Shown here: one piece after another, positions 26,286-33,665 of the stretch
Position numbering within the stretch: the stretch's first letter is position 1
Layout: each line of letters opens with the position of its first letter
Source: FEN-1219 sp963713355
GTDB taxonomy: Bacteria > Pseudomonadota > Gammaproteobacteria > Steroidobacterales > Rariloculaceae
Length of the DNA: 64,000 bases
Assembly (NCBI GenBank): GCA_963713355.1
Contig: CAVQLK010000006.1
Location: 1 to 64,000, forward strand
Direction of reading: 5' to 3'
Program-made: the position numbers and the translations under genes
The notes under the pieces: generated by a model
Seen by the model: only the letters and a program-made list of their open reading frames with translations
What the model was told of the DNA's origin: nothing
The model's database searches: none

Positions 26286-26625
26286 CGTGACACCGCAGGA
26301 TTTAGTCAGGATGGTCATTCTAGTCACGCATGCGCATCCGGCAACGTGACACGCCGCACGACGCGCCCCGGCACATCCGCAAGTCCCTCCGCGGGCCCAA
26401 CTAGACGCGGCGCTCAAACAACGGTATCCGCAAGGAGCTACAGGACGGCGTGTGGGCGCCGATCAAGATCGGCAGTCGCGAGTGGTTAACCGATCGAGCC
26501 GGCGAGCGCGTTGTGTTGTATACCGCGTGGTTGACCGAGAATTCACCGCGGCCGCGGCAGCCAGATAGAGCCCGCCCGCGCGGACGTTAGGCGTCCGAGC
26601 GGGCGGTGCGAGCGGTCAGGGGGGG
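26286..26625 (+). other. Intergenic region without a recognisable gene
   Basis: About 340 bp between the antitoxin start and the end of the small secreted-protein gene. The first part should hold the antitoxin promoter. A short plus-strand reading around 26431-26565 (for example WAPIKIGSREWLTDRAGE) has no start codon or context I can support. The last 55 bp contain the hairpin listed separately. Confidence 0.5.
26572..26606 (-). terminator. Strong GC hairpin after the small secreted-protein gene
   Basis: Two 15-bp arms (CCGCCCGCGCGGACG at 26572-26586 and CGTCCGAGCGGGCGG at 26592-26606) pair with one mismatch around a five-base loop. It lies 19 bp beyond the stop codon at 26626. No T-run follows on the minus strand, so it could be a transcript-end stabiliser rather than a true intrinsic terminator. 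Confidence 0.55.
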
Positions 26626-26898
26626 TTACGACGTCGCTCGCTCGACGGCCGGCGCGGGGGGAACAGCGCCGATCGGCGACAGGTGAAAATCGATCTCTGC
26701 CTCGGGCATGTCCGTCGGCATGATCACCGTGATCGCGACGTTCGACTCGGGCGCTACCCGGTCGGTGGCCGGCACGGTTGTGTGCCGTTTCGCCGTTACC
26801 GTGATCGTGTCGATCGTTTGCTCCTCGGCCGCGGTCGCCCCACCCGCGGTTGCGGCGGCGAACAACATCCCCAGAGTGAAGATTCGCAGCGTATTCAT
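26626..26898 (-). CDS. Small secreted protein with TonB-box-like N-terminus
   Basis: A 90-residue protein with a clear signal peptide (IFTLGMLFAAATAGGATAAEE). The mature protein starts with TIDTITVTAKR, which resembles the TonB box and plug start of TonB-dependent receptors, but no plug or barrel follows. The rest is short and proline-containing (VAITVIMPTDMPEAEIDF, then GAVPPAPAVERATS). AGGGG about seven bases before the ATG at 26898 sets the start. Its function is not recognised. It could be a stand-alone small periplasmic protein or the decayed 5' end of a receptor gene. Confidence 0.65.
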   Translation of the reverse strand: MNTLRIFTLGMLFAAATAGGATAAEEQTIDTITVTAKRHTTVPATDRVAPESNVAITVIMPTDMPEAEIDFHLSPIGAVPPAPAVERATS

Positions 26899-27056
26899 GG
26901 CACAACCCCTTGTCATTTGCAGTGGACGACTCGTTGCCGATGGATGACAAGGTAGGGCAGTTCCACCTATAGAAACATGCGGTGCGGCCGAAGAAAGACT
27001 TAGCGCAGCCAAAGATTGACCGGGCAATCTCTAGCCTCTTGAGATTCGGGCGCGGC

Positions 27057-27683
27057 TCACCGGATGCAGCGAACCGAAAGCGCCATCGGCTTCTCGCCGT
27101 CGGTCTGCCGATAGAGCGCCGTGTTGCCGCGGCCGAAGTTGTAAAACAGTGCGGTGGCAGGAGCGTCTTCTGAATCGGTCCAGTAGAAGCCGTGGGCGTC
27201 CAAATCGTCGTATTGTCCGTCGACGCCGCGTCCGCCGCCGAGTACAGCATCGAACCCCGACCGGCCGCCGCGCAGCAACGCGTGGTAAGCCGCGTTCCCG
27301 CGGTCCTGCGCGTCGTCGAAGACGCCCCCAAAGTGACGCGCGAGCTCGCGCCAGTCTCCGTCAGTCGGCAGCCGCCACCTGTCGCCAAACGCCAGACACG
27401 CCTGCTGCGCTGCTGCCCACGTGTATAGGCGGCCGTAAAGACGGCAATTGTTGTCGCGATCGGCGTAGCAGTATGAGTCGGCGGCAGCGACGCCCACATT
27501 CTCGATCATCCAGAGCTTGCCATCCGGCATTCGGGCGCCAATAGTGCTGCCGCCCGGGCCGTCTTCGAGAGCGGCCGGCGTCGAGCAAGACGCGCCCACG
27601 AGCGCGGCTGCGAAAGGCAGCGCAGTCGCCGCAAGCCGTTTTCGTCTGCGGTTCGTCGCGCGCGCCGACCTCGGCGCAACCAT
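27057..27683 (-). CDS. FISUMP-domain lipoprotein
   Basis: A 208-residue protein with a lipoprotein-like signal (FAAALVGASC) and a FISUMP-type domain. The marks are ARMPDGKLWMIENVGV, then CRLYGRLYTWAAAQQACL, WRLPTDGDWREL, GFYWTDSE and the final SVRCIR. The fold is related to C-type-lectin or formylglycine-generating-like domains; function is unknown. Its ATG shares the A of the dps stop codon (TGATG), so it is translated together with Dps. That places an outer-membrane or periplasmic lipoprotein in the peroxide-stress operon, which is unexpected. Confidence 0.8.
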   Translation of the reverse strand: MVAPRSARATNRRRKRLAATALPFAAALVGASCSTPAALEDGPGGSTIGARMPDGKLWMIENVGVAAADSYCYADRDNNCRLYGRLYTWAAAQQACLAFGDRWRLPTDGDWRELARHFGGVFDDAQDRGNAAYHALLRGGRSGFDAVLGGGRGVDGQYDDLDAHGFYWTDSEDAPATALFYNFGRGNTALYRQTDGEKPMALSVRCIR

Positions 27684-28183
27684 CAGGCGGTGCCGCCGTC
27701 CTCGAGCAAGCTACGCAGCATCCACGCGTTCTTCTCGTGGACTTGCATGCGTTGCGTCAGAAGATCGCAGGTCGGCTGATCGTTCGCGGCGTCGGCCGCC
27801 GTGAACGCAGAGCGCGCCGTCTTGGCGACGGCTTCCTGGCCCGAGACGAGGATCCGGATCATCTCCATGGCGTTCGGCGTGCCCTCGACTTCCTTGATCG
27901 AGGCGAGCCGCGAGAACTCCTTGTAGGTGCCCGGCGCCGGCAGGCCGAGCGAGCGGATGCGCTCGGCGATCAAGTCGAGCGCGTTCCACTGTTCCGTATA
28001 GTGCTCCATGAACAGCACGTGCAGCGTCTGGAACATCGGGCCCGTCACGTTCCAGTGAAAGTTGTGCGACTGCAGGTACAGTGTGTAGCTGTCGGCCAGC
28101 AGATGCGACAACCCGTCGGCGATCACCTCGCGGTCCTTCGCCGAGATGCCGATGTCGATCTTCATGGGTCTGCTGCTGCTCAT
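27683..28183 (-). CDS. dps: Dps-family DNA-binding ferritin
   Basis: A 166-residue mini-ferritin that oxidises iron with hydrogen peroxide and stores it in a twelve-subunit shell. The ferroxidase site residues lie in LYLQSHNFHWNVTGPMF and MEHYTEQWNALDLIAERIR, as in Dps. The start at 28183 has AGGGAG close upstream. It lies 24 bp after the peroxiredoxin-glutaredoxin gene and is coupled to the FISUMP lipoprotein gene downstream. It probably shares the OxyR-controlled promoter upstream of the peroxiredoxin gene. Confidence 0.93.
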   Translation of the reverse strand: MSSSRPMKIDIGISAKDREVIADGLSHLLADSYTLYLQSHNFHWNVTGPMFQTLHVLFMEHYTEQWNALDLIAERIRSLGLPAPGTYKEFSRLASIKEVEGTPNAMEMIRILVSGQEAVAKTARSAFTAADAANDQPTCDLLTQRMQVHEKNAWMLRSLLEDGGTA

Positions 28184-28207
28184 GGTGTTCTCCCTGGGGC
28201 TTACAGT

Positions 28208-28945
28208 TTACGCTGCGCGCGCAGCCCAACGCTTGAGCTCCTCGTAGCCGCCGATTCGCTGCCCGTTGATGAAGACTTGCGGCACCGACTGCACTCCGGC
28301 GATCGCGCCGAGCGCTTTGTTGCGCACCTTGTGCACGAGGGGAATTTCCACGTAGTCGATGCCGCGCTCGTCGAGCAGCGCCTTCGCTTGCGCGCAGTAC
28401 GTGCAGCCGTCGCGCGTCAAGATAGCCACTTGATCCGGCTTGCGCGCCTTCGGGTTGATGTACGCGAGCATCGTGGCAGCGTCCGACACCTCGAACGGGT
28501 CCCCCGGCTTGTTGGGCTCGACGAACATCTTCTCGACGACGCCGTCGCGCACGAGCATCGAGTAGCGCCACGAGCGCTTGCCGAAACCGAGGTCATTTTT
28601 GTCGACGAGCTGGCCCATGCCGGCCGTGAACTCGCCGTTGCCGTCGGGCAGGAACTGAACGTTCTCGGCGCCCTGATCCGCGGCCCACTCGTTCATGACG
28701 AAGGCATCGTTGACCGAGACGCAGACGATGCTGTCCACGCCGTTGGCGAAGAACGCCGGCGCGAGCTCGCTGTAGCCCGGCACGTGCGTGCTCGAGCACG
28801 TCGGAGTGAATGCGCCCGGCAGCGAGAAGACGACGACCGTCTTGCCTTTGAAAATTTCATCGGTCGTGACGTTGCGCCACTCGCCTTTGACGCGGGTGCG
28901 AAACGTCACATTGGGAACTCGTTTGCCTTCTTGACTGTGAGCCAT
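28208..28945 (-). CDS. Peroxiredoxin-glutaredoxin hybrid (Prx5/Grx)
   Basis: A 245-residue fusion enzyme that reduces peroxides with glutathione. The N-terminal 165 residues are a Prx5-type peroxiredoxin with the peroxidatic cysteine in SLPGAFTPTCSSTHVPGY and the family pair RSWRYSMLVRDG. The C-terminal 75 residues are a glutaredoxin with the active site RDGCTYCAQAKALL and the glutathione-binding GVQSVPQVFINGQRIGG. The glutaredoxin domain recycles the peroxiredoxin. AGGAGG lies nine bases before the ATG at 28945; an ATG at 28951 would be too close to it. It is divergent from oxyR and first in its operon. Confidence 0.95.
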   Translation of the reverse strand: MAHSQEGKRVPNVTFRTRVKGEWRNVTTDEIFKGKTVVVFSLPGAFTPTCSSTHVPGYSELAPAFFANGVDSIVCVSVNDAFVMNEWAADQGAENVQFLPDGNGEFTAGMGQLVDKNDLGFGKRSWRYSMLVRDGVVEKMFVEPNKPGDPFEVSDAATMLAYINPKARKPDQVAILTRDGCTYCAQAKALLDERGIDYVEIPLVHKVRNKALGAIAGVQSVPQVFINGQRIGGYEELKRWAARAA

Positions 28946-29004
28946 GACCATCACCTCCTGTAACCTCGAGTGCCACTCTAGCGGCCGCTTCCCTATGGCC
29001 GCCA

Positions 29005-29041
29005 ATACTTTGCTAGTATCCCTCCGATAGCCAAATCCTAT
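29005..29041. promoter_or_regulatory. Tandem OxyR operator
   Basis: Two 15-bp palindromic half-sites, ATACTTTGCTAGTAT (29005-29019) and ATAGCCAAATCCTAT (29027-29041), are separated by exactly seven bases. This reproduces the known OxyR consensus of two ATAG-N7-CTAT elements at 22-bp spacing. The site lies between the divergent oxyR and peroxiredoxin genes and ends 10 bp before the oxyR start codon. It should activate the peroxiredoxin-dps operon and repress oxyR. Confidence 0.8.
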
Positions 29042-29051
29042 CGATCGTCGG

Positions 29052-29957
29052 ATGACCCTGACCGAGCTCAAGTACCTCGTCGCCGTCGCCGACGAGCAGC
29101 ATTTTGGCCGCGCCGCCGAGCGCTCGTTCGTGAGCCAGCCGAGCCTGTCGGCCGCAATCAAGAACATAGAGCAAGAGCTCGGCGTGCGCGTCTTCGAGCG
29201 CAGCAAGCGTGGCGTCGAGCTCACGGAAGTCGGTGCTGAGATCGTCGCGCAAGCGCGGCGCACGCTCGACGAAGCCGCTCGCATCAAAACCGTCGCCAAG
29301 CAGGGCAGAGGCCGCCATCGCCTGCGGCTTGGCGTCATTCATACGATCGCGCCGTATCTGCTGCCGCACCTCGTCGTCGCGCTGCGCAAGTCGGCACCCG
29401 AGCTGTCGCTCGACATCGAGGAGAACATGACTGCGAATCTCGATAGGCTCCTTCGGTCGGGCGAGCTCGACGCCGCGATACTCGCGCTGCCCTACGAAGC
29501 GCCCGGTATCGAGGTAGAGCCGATGTACGACGAGGAGTTCCTCGTCGTCGCTCCGCAGGGTCACCCGCTCGCACGGCGCAAAGCGGTTCCGGCCGGCGAG
29601 CTCGACGCAGGTGAGTTGTTGCTGTTGCCAGTCGGGCACTGCCTGCGCGATCAGGTGCTCGGCGCATGCACGGAGTTCTCGAGGGCGCCTCCGCCGGGCC
29701 GACACGGCAATTCGCTCGAGACGCTGCGAAGCATGGTGGCCTCGGGCCTCGGCGTCACGGTGTTGCCAAAAACGGCGCTGACCGAACGCTACTCAACGCC
29801 GCTCGTGAAAGCCGTGCCGTTCGCGGAGCCGCGGCCGAAGCGGCGCATCGCTGTCGCGTGGCGCAAGAGCGTTACGCGGCCGAACGCGGTGCGCAAGCTC
29901 ATCGACGCGATGAAGAGTGCGGAGTTGCCGGTCGAGCTACTCGGCGGCGCGCAGTAG
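29052..29957 (+). CDS. oxyR: Hydrogen-peroxide-sensing LysR-type regulator OxyR
   Basis: A 301-residue LysR-family regulator. The N-terminal winged helix reads LKYLVAVADEQHFGRAAERS and QPSLSAAIKNIEQELGVRVF. The sensing cysteines of OxyR are both present in PVGHCLRDQVLGAC, with the same eight-residue spacing as C199 and C208 of the Escherichia coli protein. Disulfide formation between them switches the protein on. It is divergent from a peroxiredoxin-glutaredoxin and dps operon, with a tandem operator in the gap that ends close to the start codon, as expected for autorepression. Confidence 0.94.
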   Translation: MTLTELKYLVAVADEQHFGRAAERSFVSQPSLSAAIKNIEQELGVRVFERSKRGVELTEVGAEIVAQARRTLDEAARIKTVAKQGRGRHRLRLGVIHTIAPYLLPHLVVALRKSAPELSLDIEENMTANLDRLLRSGELDAAILALPYEAPGIEVEPMYDEEFLVVAPQGHPLARRKAVPAGELDAGELLLLPVGHCLRDQVLGACTEFSRAPPPGRHGNSLETLRSMVASGLGVTVLPKTALTERYSTPLVKAVPFAEPRPKRRIAVAWRKSVTRPNAVRKLIDAMKSAELPVELLGGAQ

Positions 29958-30467
29958 CCGCTCGGCACGAGCCGTGAGGCGCCCGTCGCGGCCGGCGAGC
30001 GTCATGGCCTTGCGCGCCATCGTCGCCGCTTGCGTTGCGTTGCCCGTTTGCAACTCGAGCTCGCCGAGCTCGAGCCATAGCGCGGCGTTGCTCGGATCGA
30101 TGCGCAGCGCACGCTCGAGCGAAGCCCGGGCGGCCGGCAGGCTGCCCGCCGCGCGCTGCGCGCGGCTCTGCTCGAGCAATGCGCCGCTCACACCGCTTGA
30201 GTCGCTTTGCGGGCGCGCCGTCGGCACGTCGACGCCGCGCTGCGGAGGGTGTGGCTCGACGCGAGGCGAGCTTTGCGTGGCGGGTGGCGGCAGCGGAGTG
30301 GGCACGGGCGCGGTCACCGTCTCCTCGACGGGCGGCGAAGTGCGAGGAGCCGCATTCGGCGATGGACGCGACGACGGCGCCGAAAGCGTCGTGCACGCCG
30401 CCGCGGCAAAGATCGCACAGGCGAGCAATGCGCCGCGCGCGAGTCTCCGGGGCACGCGCGCGATCAT
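29937..30467 (-). CDS. TPR lipoprotein, probable PBP1b activator (LpoP-like)
   Basis: A 176-residue outer-membrane lipoprotein candidate. It has a lipobox signal (LLACAIFAAAAC), a proline/serine-rich linker of about 80 residues, and C-terminal TPR helices (SRAQRAAGSLPAARASLERA, then SNAALWLELGELELQTGNAT). Its ATG overlaps the PBP1b stop codon (ATGA), so the two are co-translated. In Pseudomonas aeruginosa a TPR lipoprotein of this design, LpoP, stimulates PBP1b. The same role is inferred here from architecture and position; no sequence comparison was possible. The 3' end overlaps the end of oxyR by 21 bp. Confidence 0.78.
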   Translation of the reverse strand: MIARVPRRLARGALLACAIFAAAACTTLSAPSSRPSPNAAPRTSPPVEETVTAPVPTPLPPPATQSSPRVEPHPPQRGVDVPTARPQSDSSGVSGALLEQSRAQRAAGSLPAARASLERALRIDPSNAALWLELGELELQTGNATQAATMARKAMTLAGRDGRLTARAERLLRAAE

Positions 30468-32782
30468 CGATCGCCGCCGTCGAGCCACGAGCGAATGCGC
30501 GAGCCGATGCCGGTTTCGCCGTTGCAGCCGAACGCGCGCGGGTAGTAATCGGTCGCCGGGACGGGCACGGCTATGGCGTCGGGGCAACGCGCGGCCATCG
30601 GCGCCCCCGTCGCATAGTCGATCCAGGTCTCGTCGACGCCATCGGGCGGCGGTGTGCTGTAAGAATTCGCTTCGAGCGCCGCGAGCACGCGCGCCCAGAT
30701 CTTGGCTGCGCCCGTGGATCCCGTGAGGCCGATCGGCCGGTTGTCGTCCGCTCCGAGCCACGTCACGATCAAATGGGTATTCGTGAACCCCGCGAACCAG
30801 CTGTCGCGCAGGTCGTCGGAAGTGCCGGTCTTGCCCGCGACGACGATGTCGCCCGGCAGTTGCGCTCGCACGGCACGGCCCGTGCCGCGCTCCATGACTT
30901 GCACGAGCGCTTGGTTCAGCGCGTAGACGGCACCCGCGTCCGCGGCTTGCGCGATTTCGATCTCGTAGCGTTGTAAGAGCTCGCCGTCCTCACCGACGAC
31001 GCTGCGCACCGTGCGCAGCGGAACGCGGAAACCGCCGTTCGCGAGGGTGTTGTAGATCTGCGCGACCTCGATCGGCGTCAATGCGAGCGCGCCGAGCAGC
31101 ATCGACGGATACAGCGTCGGCTTCTCTGCGAGGCCGAGCCGCTGCAGCGTGTCGGCAATCGGCTCCAAGCCGATGTCGAGCCCGAGCCGCACCGTCGCCA
31201 TGTTGTACGACTCGGCAAGGGCTCGCACGAGCGGCACGAGGCCGTGCGCTTCGTTGTCGAAGTTGCTAGGGGCCCAGGTGTTGCGCCGATCGAGCTCGAC
31301 GACGATTGGCGCGTCGTCGACGATGCTCGCAAGCGAATAACGGCCGGACTCCAGCGCGGCGAGATAGACGGCCGGCTTGATCAGCGAGCCGATTTGTCTG
31401 CGGGCGTCGAGCGCGCGGTTGAATCCCTCGTAGCTTGCGTCGCGGCCCCCGACGAGCGCCTTGACCTCGCCCGTATGCGGGCTCGTCACGACGACGGCGC
31501 CTTCGAACTCCGCCGCGTTCTTGCCGAGTGCTTCGATACCTGAGTCGAGCGCGCGCTCGGCCCCAGCCTGCACTGCGGAATCGAGCGTCGAGAGCACGAT
31601 GAGGCCCGTGCGCTCGAGATCGTCGCGCGCATAGTCGGCCGAGAGCTGCCGGCGCACGAGGCCCAAGAACGCCGAGTACGTGCTTCCGCGCCGGTCGTTG
31701 CCGGCCAGGCCGAGCTGTTGCTCGGCCGCATGCTGGACGGCGTCGTTGCTCGCCAGCCCTTCGTCGGTCATGCGCTGCAGCACGAAATTGCGCCGCGCGA
31801 GCGCGCGGTCGGCATGGCGGCGCGGGTCGTAATACGTGGGGCCGCGTACCTCGGCCACGAGCAATGCGAGCTCGTGCAGCTCGAGCTCGCCCAGCGGCTT
31901 GCCGAAATAAAATTGGCTCGCGAGCCCAAAGCCGTGGATAGCGCGCGCGCCGTCCTGGCCCAGGTAAATCTCATTGACGTATGCGTGCAGCAACTCGCTC
32001 TTGCCATAGCGCAGCTCGAGCGCCACCGCCATGAAGGCTTCTCTGATCTTGCGCCACCACGCCGAGAAGCCGCTGCGCGTGTTCGTCAAGAAGTAGCTGC
32101 GAACGAGCTGTTGCGTCAGCGTGCTGGCACCTTCGCGAATCTCGCCGGCCGAGACGTTCACGAACAGCGCGCGCATGACGGCGATCGGGTCGACGCCGAA
32201 GTGGCTGTCGAAACGCCGGTCCTCGACGGCCTTCAGCGTGTCCGTCAAAAGCGGCGGGATGTCGTCCGGCGCGACGATGAGCCGGTCCTCGCCGTGCGAT
32301 GCAAACAAGCTGCCGATCAGCAGCGGGTTGAGACGCACGATGGCGGCGCGGGCGCCGCGTGAGTCGCGCAGCGCGGCGATACGGCCGCCAACGAACGTGA
32401 TCGCGACGAGCTGCTCGGGCTCCGTATCGCCGGCGAACGAGAAACCGCGCGTCGCGATCTCCAAACGGCCCACGCCGACGCGGTACGTGCCGGGCCCGAT
32501 GAGCCGCGGGTCCTCGCGATAGCCCAAGCGCTTGAGCTCGGCGACCAAGTCGTCGTCCGACAACGCGCGGCCCGTGTAGAGCTCGAGCGGCGCTGCGTAG
32601 ACCTGGGCGGGGATGTCCCAGCGGCGGCCTTCGAACTCGCTCGTCGCCATCCAGGCGAGGTAACCGCCGTATGCAATGGCAAGCATGAACGCTACGGCGG
32701 TGAGCCGAAGCAGCAACCCCCGGATGCGGAAAAGCTTTCCGTCCTTAGAAACGCGGCGCGAGCGGCGGGCCATGGCGGGCAC
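30464..32782 (-). CDS. mrcB: Bifunctional penicillin-binding protein 1B
   Basis: A 772-residue class A penicillin-binding protein that polymerises and cross-links peptidoglycan. After a short basic cytoplasmic tail and one membrane helix comes the UB2H-like region (DIPAQVYAAPLELYTGRALS). The glycosyltransferase domain has EDRRFDSHFGVDP and EGASTLTQQLVRSYFL. The transpeptidase has the SxxK motif in RQIGSLIKPAVYL, SYN in ESYNMATVRLG and KTGT in VVAGKTGTSDD. The start at 32782 gives the usual arginine-rich N-terminus. The following lipoprotein gene overlaps the stop and is its likely activator. Confidence 0.94.
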   Translation of the reverse strand: MPAMARRSRRVSKDGKLFRIRGLLLRLTAVAFMLAIAYGGYLAWMATSEFEGRRWDIPAQVYAAPLELYTGRALSDDDLVAELKRLGYREDPRLIGPGTYRVGVGRLEIATRGFSFAGDTEPEQLVAITFVGGRIAALRDSRGARAAIVRLNPLLIGSLFASHGEDRLIVAPDDIPPLLTDTLKAVEDRRFDSHFGVDPIAVMRALFVNVSAGEIREGASTLTQQLVRSYFLTNTRSGFSAWWRKIREAFMAVALELRYGKSELLHAYVNEIYLGQDGARAIHGFGLASQFYFGKPLGELELHELALLVAEVRGPTYYDPRRHADRALARRNFVLQRMTDEGLASNDAVQHAAEQQLGLAGNDRRGSTYSAFLGLVRRQLSADYARDDLERTGLIVLSTLDSAVQAGAERALDSGIEALGKNAAEFEGAVVVTSPHTGEVKALVGGRDASYEGFNRALDARRQIGSLIKPAVYLAALESGRYSLASIVDDAPIVVELDRRNTWAPSNFDNEAHGLVPLVRALAESYNMATVRLGLDIGLEPIADTLQRLGLAEKPTLYPSMLLGALALTPIEVAQIYNTLANGGFRVPLRTVRSVVGEDGELLQRYEIEIAQAADAGAVYALNQALVQVMERGTGRAVRAQLPGDIVVAGKTGTSDDLRDSWFAGFTNTHLIVTWLGADDNRPIGLTGSTGAAKIWARVLAALEANSYSTPPPDGVDETWIDYATGAPMAARCPDAIAVPVPATDYYPRAFGCNGETGIGSRIRSWLDGGDR

Positions 32783-32833
32783 CTTGCATCAGTCGGCGTC
32801 CCACATCAAGCGGTGACCCCCGACGCGTGTACT

Positions 32834-33610
32834 ATGACGGCACTGCTCGCAGCGAGAGACGTCGTGACGCATGACCGGCCGCATATAATCAAAGGCAAAG
32901 TCACGAGCGCCGAAATCGTCAAACGCGTCGATTTGACGGCTGAACATTTCAAGATCTGGTTGCGCTGCGCCGAGCCGTTCCCGTTCGAGCCGGGGCAATA
33001 CTGCACGGTCGGCGTAGCCGGCGTCGAGCGCCCGTACTCGATCGCATCGTCGCCGCGCGAGCCGCTGCTAGAGCTCTTCGTCGAGCTCATACCACCGCCG
33101 ATCGGCCACCTGACGCCGCTGCTGCACGCGCTTACCGTGGGCGCCACCGTCACGCTGCGGCCGCGCGCCAAGGGCGTGTTCCTGCTGCGGCCGGAATTCC
33201 GTAATCACGTGATGATCGCGACCGTCACGGGCATCGCGCCGTTCGTCAGCATGCTACGCCACTGGCTCGAAGGCGCTGCCGACGAGCGGCGCATGTACGT
33301 GCTCGAAGGCGCGAGCTATCTCGACGAGTTCGGCTACGACGAAGAGCTGCGTGCGATCGCGGCGCGCGATCCCCGCGTCCGCTTCGTGCCAACGTGCTCC
33401 CGTCCCGACGATCCACGCAACGTGCGCTGGGACGGGCAAGTCGGCCGCGTGCACACGATCGTCGAGAACTATGTCCGCGAGTGGCGGCTCGAGCCGGCCG
33501 CAACCTGCATCTACGCCTGCGGCCACCCCGGCATGATCGAGGATTTGCGCGGCCGCTACGCGGGAACCGGCTTCACGTTCGAGGAAGAGCAGTTCTGGAA
33601 GGCGCATTAG
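32834..33610 (+). CDS. Ferredoxin--NADP(+) reductase
   Basis: A 258-residue flavoenzyme that moves electrons between NADPH and ferredoxin or flavodoxin. The FAD site reads PGQYCTVGVAGVERPYSIAS, followed by the hydrophobic ELFVELIPPPIGHLTPLL. The nucleotide half has VMIATVTGIAPFVSMLRHW and ends with YACGHPGMIEDL and an EEEQFWKAH tail, the usual layout of the bacterial Fpr type. I use the ATG at 32834; a GTG at 32813 is also in frame. It is divergent from PBP1b. Confidence 0.88.
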   Translation: MTALLAARDVVTHDRPHIIKGKVTSAEIVKRVDLTAEHFKIWLRCAEPFPFEPGQYCTVGVAGVERPYSIASSPREPLLELFVELIPPPIGHLTPLLHALTVGATVTLRPRAKGVFLLRPEFRNHVMIATVTGIAPFVSMLRHWLEGAADERRMYVLEGASYLDEFGYDEELRAIAARDPRVRFVPTCSRPDDPRNVRWDGQVGRVHTIVENYVREWRLEPAATCIYACGHPGMIEDLRGRYAGTGFTFEEEQFWKAH

Positions 33611-33632
33611 CTGTATCGTCCTCGGCGCCCGC

Positions 33633-33640
33633 GCTAAAGT
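33633..33640 (+). promoter_or_regulatory. Possible extended -10 element GCTAAAGT
   Basis: The octamer GCTAAAGT lies 25 bp before the S41 peptidase start. The same octamer stands before two other plus-strand genes in this window. TAAAGT resembles a -10 box. No clear -35 element was found. Confidence 0.35.
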
Positions 33641-33665
33641 TCCGTTCGGACTTTGGGAGCCATCA

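Noticed and set aside
26300..26565. Short plus-strand frame with WAPIKIGSREWLTDRAGE
   Set aside because: No start codon, ribosome site or recognisable family; it may be a remnant but cannot be supported.
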